Origin: an uncultured Bifidobacterium sp.
GTDB taxonomy: Bacteria; Actinomycetota; Actinomycetes; Actinomycetales; Bifidobacteriaceae
Assembly (NCBI RefSeq): GCF_945269915.1
Contig: NZ_CALYOY010000024.1
Coordinates: 1 to 35,330, forward strand
DNA: 35,330 nt
Direction: 5' to 3'
Position numbers and translations under genes: made by a program. Under the pieces are notes generated by a model. It saw only the letters and a program-made list of their open reading frames with translations, searched no databases and was not told the origin of the DNA. Each line of letters opens with the position of its first letter. The stretch's first letter is position 1. Shown here in pieces: positions 32,277 to 35,330 of the stretch.

Positions 32277-32951
32277 GATAAGACCTCATACAGCAATCAT
32301 GCCAAGGGGTGGGAATTCGCTGAGGAGAGCGCACTCAACAGCGAATCCGACACCCTGACAGCCTTCCGCACCCAGGCGGAATCGGCTGGATCCCCCCAAT
32401 GCTCAGTGGCGCAGGGCTCCTTCCTGCGTTTCCTGGCCGGAAGGACCGATGCCGCCTCCATCATCCTCCTGGGTACGGGTTCGGTGATCGAGGCCCTCTG
32501 CCTCATGGAGGGATTGCAGGGCCAGGGGCAGTTCACCGCTGTGGATTCCTCCCCCGAAGGCGCCTCACTGATACGGAAGACCTTCCAGGAAGAGGAAAAG
32601 AAGAATTCCGGGCTTCGTCTGCGCGTGGTCAACACACCGGCCAGGACCTACTTCCCCAGACTGAACCCCGCTGATTACGACCTGATTGTGGTTTCCGGGG
32701 AGAGCCGGAACTACCAGGATGCCCTGGACCACGCCCCACGTCTGCTCAAGGAGGACGGCCAGCTGGTCTTCACCGATGCCTTCGACCTGGATGAGGACCC
32801 CGACCAGGGTGGATTGATGAATCCGGCCAACCGTTCGGACAAGGCCGTCAGCCTGCGCTCCATCCTGGACACCCTGTCACAGGAGGACGGACTCGAATCC
32901 TGCCTGGTCCCTGTGGGTAACGGCATGGTTTTCGTCGCCAAGAACAGGTAG
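32274..32951 (+). CDS. SAM-dependent methyltransferase (O-methyltransferase family 3-like)
   Basis: 225 residues from the ATG at 32274. The layout is a class I methyltransferase of the catechol-O-methyltransferase-like group: helical N-terminus, motif I IILLGTGSVIEALCLMEGL (about residues 64-82), acidic end of strand 2 GQFTAVDSSPEGASLI, then YDLIVVSGESRNYQDALDHAPRLLKEDGQLVFTDAF, where the family has the metal-binding aspartates and a G-G-x-L/V strand. The metal ligands are not clearly conserved (the usual D-A-D-K is SGESR), so catalysis and substrate are uncertain. It follows sdhB by 48 bases in the same direction but may have its own promoter. Confidence 0.75.
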   Translation: MDKTSYSNHAKGWEFAEESALNSESDTLTAFRTQAESAGSPQCSVAQGSFLRFLAGRTDAASIILLGTGSVIEALCLMEGLQGQGQFTAVDSSPEGASLIRKTFQEEEKKNSGLRLRVVNTPARTYFPRLNPADYDLIVVSGESRNYQDALDHAPRLLKEDGQLVFTDAFDLDEDPDQGGLMNPANRSDKAVSLRSILDTLSQEDGLESCLVPVGNGMVFVAKNR

Positions 32952-32979
32952 GCATGGCGCTTCCTGCAACCTGACATAC

Positions 32980-33018
32980 GGTAAAGGCCCATCTCTCCAG
33001 AGGTGGGCCTTTACCTTT
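32980..33018. terminator. Bidirectional terminator after the methyltransferase gene
   Basis: Arms 32980-32996 (starts GGTAAAGGCCCA) and 32999-33015 (ends TGGGCCTTTACC) pair at 16 of 17 positions around a two-base loop, followed by TTTCCC. It lies 28 bases past the methyltransferase stop. It could also terminate transcription arriving from the minus-strand gene at 33202. Confidence 0.85.
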
Positions 33019-33050
33019 CCCTGAATCGTATCGAGTCGGATTACTCACGC

Positions 33051-33078
33051 TTGTATACGGCTATTTGTATACGGCTAT
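33051..33078. repeat. Two-copy tandem repeat, 14-base unit
   Basis: TTGTATACGGCTAT occurs twice head-to-tail (33051-33064 and 33065-33078), each with the palindrome GTATAC. It lies in the 250-base gap between two converging genes. GTGCTGG and CCAGCAC form a small inverted pair further on (about 33143-33193). Nothing else was seen in 33019-33201. Confidence 0.7.
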
Positions 33079-33201
33079 TGGTCATGGCAGGCACAGTTAC
33101 CTATCCCCTGCGGATACAGGTTTCTTGGTGATATTGCACGTGCTGGTGCCTGTATCCCCATTCCCCGTGCCGGCATTTCCACCGCCAGCACTTGAGCCGC
33201 G

Positions 33202-34194
33202 CTACTGACGGCTCCCGAGTATGGTCTGCACGGCCTCATCGGGATCATCGGTCCGAACCACCAGCTTGGGATCCAGGTCAGAAATCATGCCCCGATCCTT
33301 GACCGTGGTCGATATCCATTCGAAAAGCCCATCCCAATACCCCTTGTTGAAGAGCACAATGGGCATGGTGGCCACCTTGTGGGTCTGGACAAGGGTCAGC
33401 ACCTCGAACATCTCATCCATGGTCCCGAACCCTCCCGGGCAGACGATGATGCCGGACGAGTACTTCATGAACATCACCTTGCGCACAAAGAAGTAACGGA
33501 AGGTGATGCCCAGGTTGACCCACTGGTTGATACCTTGCTCGTGGGGCAGCTCGATTCCCAGCCCCACCGACTTGCCTCCGACCTGGGCGGCCCCCTTGTT
33601 GGCGGCCTCCATGATGCCCGGGCCACCCCCGGTGATCACCGCCATGCCTCCCCTGGCCAGACCGGCACCCATCCGCTGGGCGGCACGGTAGTCGGGATTG
33701 TCCTTGTCCATTCGGGCCGAACCGAAGATCGTGGCCGCCGGACCCAGCTCGGCAAGGGCACCGAACCCATCGACGAACTCAGCCTGAATCCTCAGCACCC
33801 GCCAGGGGTCCATGTGGAGCCAGTCCGTATCACCATCCGAGGAGAGCAGGCCGGCATTGGAATCACTCGGAGGAATCATGGAGCCACGCATAATGACAGG
33901 ACCACTGTGATAGGTCCTCCCCATGTCAGGCTCCAGATCGAGATCACTGCTCTCCTGATCGTGGACCTCACCGCTGTCATTCATGCTTTGATCGTCCTTA
34001 CACTGATTGTTCATATTCCGTTCATCCCTCATATCGCTCATACCCTCGGCAACCTCATCATCCTGGTCTTGTGGCCCATTCACGTCTTGTACGGCTCCAG
34101 AGTCCATAGTAACGAACCGACCAGAGGCCTGACAGGCTTCCCTGTAATGGTGACAGGCCCAGATTGCTTGACTAGGATTTGCATCAGATGACAT
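33202..34194 (-). CDS. LOG/TIGR00730 family Rossmann-fold protein (possible cytokinin-type nucleotide phosphoribohydrolase)
   Basis: 330 residues if it starts at ATG 34192-34194. The C-terminal 220 residues are a clear LOG-type fold: AATIFGSARMDKDNPDYRAA, VITGGGPGIMEAANKGA, ELPHEQGINQWV and the nucleotide motif PGGFGTMDEMFEVLTL. Members hydrolyse N6-modified or plain AMP to base and ribose 5-phosphate. The first roughly 90 residues are acidic and low-complexity (many Asp, Glu, Asn, Met), and several in-frame ATGs (34107, 34041, 34014, 33984) give shorter forms; none has a convincing ribosome site. It diverges from the small-gene pair at 34223. Confidence 0.85.
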   Translation of the reverse strand: MSSDANPSQAIWACHHYREACQASGRFVTMDSGAVQDVNGPQDQDDEVAEGMSDMRDERNMNNQCKDDQSMNDSGEVHDQESSDLDLEPDMGRTYHSGPVIMRGSMIPPSDSNAGLLSSDGDTDWLHMDPWRVLRIQAEFVDGFGALAELGPAATIFGSARMDKDNPDYRAAQRMGAGLARGGMAVITGGGPGIMEAANKGAAQVGGKSVGLGIELPHEQGINQWVNLGITFRYFFVRKVMFMKYSSGIIVCPGGFGTMDEMFEVLTLVQTHKVATMPIVLFNKGYWDGLFEWISTTVKDRGMISDLDPKLVVRTDDPDEAVQTILGSRQ

Positions 34195-34222
34195 TCAACC
34201 CGCCCACAGGAAGCGACCTCCA

Positions 34223-34504
34223 ATGGAATTCCAGCCTTTGATTCATCCCGGGATTCATCACAGGCATCCTGATATCGACCAGCAGGACATCCTGGAGGTC
34301 TGGCGCAATGCCATCATCTCCGCACCGGTTGTCAATGATCAGGAAACCCGCGAAGTCTGGCTGACACTGGGTTTCGATGGCCAGGGAAGGTTGATGGAAC
34401 TGGCTTCCATCCACGATCAGTCCCGACTCTGGTTGGTCTTCCATGCCATGACCCCTCCCTCCCCAAAGACCCTACGGGAGTTCCTTGCGACAGGGAGGGA
34501 CTGA
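34223..34504 (+). CDS. Small protein, candidate BrnT-like toxin of a toxin-antitoxin pair
   Basis: 93 residues, with AGGAAG upstream of the ATG. The layout resembles BrnT/DUF4258-type small RNase toxins: an early His-rich part (HPGIHHRHPDI), a short helix (ILEVWRNAI), then a beta-hairpin with DGQGRLMELASIHDQSRLWLVFHAMTP, where the family has a GR-x-[LM]-E-[LV] strand and a V-x-H-A-M strand. The TGA overlaps the ATG of the next gene by one base, and the next gene has an RHH-like C-terminus, the toxin-first order of brnTA. Sequence similarity is weak by eye, so the call rests on layout and context. Confidence 0.55.
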   Translation: MEFQPLIHPGIHHRHPDIDQQDILEVWRNAIISAPVVNDQETREVWLTLGFDGQGRLMELASIHDQSRLWLVFHAMTPPSPKTLREFLATGRD

Positions 34505-34764
34505 TGGGAGATCCTGAAGACCCTGACTGGCATGCCCTCTTCGAACTCGGTGATGATGACCTGGACCAGTTGAACCAGACCTTCGAAACAGGGACCTGGT
34601 CAGGTGACCTGGGCACGGTCTGGCCGGAACGCCCACGCCTCCGCCCCGGCTACCCTGCGCGCCTGCCACAATCCTTGATGGACCAAGTTACGGGCAGGGC
34701 GGCATCCGAAGGAGCGACACCAGCCGAGATAATTCGCGAAACCCTCAGCCGAGATCAAGACTGA
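34504..34764 (+). CDS. Small protein, candidate ribbon-helix-helix antitoxin
   Basis: 86 residues. The C-terminal half RLPQSLMDQVTGRAASEGAT then PAEIIRETLSR has the strand-helix-turn-helix rhythm of ribbon-helix-helix antitoxins (typical: LP-x-x-L-x-x-x-x-x-x-A-x-x-x-G-x-S-x-x-E-L-I-R-x-A-L). The N-terminal half is acidic (DPEDPDWHALFELGDDDLDQ) and could be the toxin-neutralising part. It starts on the last base of the upstream gene's stop (TGATG), so translation is coupled. Repeats just beyond its stop could be its binding sites or a terminator. Confidence 0.55.
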   Translation: MGDPEDPDWHALFELGDDDLDQLNQTFETGTWSGDLGTVWPERPRLRPGYPARLPQSLMDQVTGRAASEGATPAEIIRETLSRDQD

Positions 34765-34865
34765 TTCATACAGGTCCAGGTAACAGGGACTGCCACGCAT
34801 AGGAACAGACCTGTATCAGCGTGACATCTGCAGAGATCAGCCTTCAGCAGCCTGATTCATACAGG
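34761..34865. repeat. Direct and inverted repeats after the small-gene pair
   Basis: CTGATTCATACAGG occurs at 34761-34774 (overlapping the stop codon) and again at 34852-34865. ATACAGGTC (34768-34776) and GACCTGTAT (34808-34816) form a perfect nine-base inverted pair across 31 bases. The rest of the gap to 34941 shows nothing recognisable. Confidence 0.65.
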
Positions 34866-34941
34866 AACGTACCACAACGACCGACTGGCACATATACCAA
34901 CCGAATCTGCCGCACACTTGGCAACCAGTGCTGAGGAGCTG

Positions 34942-35330
34942 TTACGCATCAGCCCTTCCTGACAGGGACCAGCCTGCACTTTCGCCTTGCAGTCGGACCA
35001 TCCTGGCGAATTCTCCATCTACGGCCATGAGCTCCTCTGGGGCACCTTGCTCGACCACGTGACCGTTATCAAGGACCACAATCTTGTCAGCGTTCTCAAC
35101 AGTTCGCATCCGATGTGCGATGACCATGACCGTCTTCCCCACCAGCAACTCGGACAGGGCCTCCTGCACCTGCGTTTCGTTCTCGACATCCAAAGATGCC
35201 GTGGCCTCGTCAAGCAGGACGATGGGGGCGTCCTTGAGGAGGGCGCGGGCGATGGAGATGCGTTGGCGCTCGCCACCGGAGAGTTTGGAACCATTCTCAC
35301 CAATCATCGTCTGGTAGCCCTGGGGCAGGC
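34942..35330 (-). CDS. ABC exporter ATP-binding domain, C-terminal part (5' end outside window)
   Basis: The frame is open from the window edge to TAA 34942-34944. Visible are the signature KLSGGERQRISIARALL, Walker B with D-loop IVLLDEATASLDVENE, and the H-loop MVIAHRM, then the usual exporter ending ADKIVVLDNGHVVEQGAPEEL. The form (LPQGYQTMIGENGSKLSGGE) is that of a fused membrane-plus-ATPase exporter half-transporter (MsbA/Lip-type). The substrate cannot be told from this part. Confidence 0.9.
   Translation of the reverse strand, partial: LPQGYQTMIGENGSKLSGGERQRISIARALLKDAPIVLLDEATASLDVENETQVQEALSELLVGKTVMVIAHRMRTVENADKIVVLDNGHVVEQGAPEELMAVDGEFARMVRLQGESAGWSLSGRADA

Noticed and set aside
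33051-33078. Tandem repeat as a CRISPR fragment
   Set aside because: The units are 14 bases with no spacer between them and no cas genes in the window.

Overview
The window is GC-rich, densely packed chromosomal DNA. Its gene content is typical of high-GC Gram-positive bacteria (Actinomycetota): a wHTH-ROK regulator, a NarL-type kinase/regulator pair, a LacI regulator with ribokinase, and the yraN-comM-dprA run. The overall set looks most like Bifidobacteriaceae. That placement is an inference from protein style and gene order, because no rRNA or other taxonomic marker is present. No tRNA, rRNA, CRISPR array, phage or insertion sequence was seen.

Layout, left to right. (1) 1-7445: the 3' end of a crcB-type fluoride channel gene; a bile acid:sodium symporter family (BASS) transporter on the minus strand; a short-chain NAD(P)-binding protein; an L,D-transpeptidase gene that keeps one frame throughout but carries two in-frame stops; an alpha/beta hydrolase overlapping the end of ychF; proC; and an S33 proline iminopeptidase-like hydrolase. 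(2) 7610-11031: a two-component system whose kinase is an internal duplication. The first half is a complete NarL-type kinase. The second half is a repeated membrane sensor with a degenerate H-box and no ATPase domain. (3) 11038-13365: a LacI regulator with its own promoter/operator, a ribokinase, and a strong bidirectional terminator. (4) 13372-16978: a MacB/FtsX-type ABC exporter, permease plus ATPase. (5) 17250-19745: an O-acetylhomoserine sulfhydrylase diverging from a pyridoxal/pyridoxamine kinase. The kinase makes the cofactor that the sulfhydrylase uses. (6) 19832-21797: a TetR regulator preceded by two identical-arm 15-bp operators, followed by an uncharacterised, roughly nine-pass membrane protein. 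(7) 21884-26007: yraN, comM and dprA in a tight run, then a convergent minimal MGMT-like gene. (8) 26138-32225: sdhA and sdhB, separated by a ROK regulator and an AGE-superfamily sugar isomerase. (9) 32274-35330: a small SAM methyltransferase, a LOG-family protein, a candidate toxin-antitoxin pair, and the C-terminal end of an ABC exporter.

The most interesting items are the duplicated kinase with a dead second half; the TetR/membrane-protein unit with paired operators; the succinate dehydrogenase genes split by a sugar-catabolic cassette; the candidate BrnT/BrnA-like pair with repeats just downstream; and the twice-interrupted L,D-transpeptidase. All functional statements come from reading motifs by eye. 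No database search was run.
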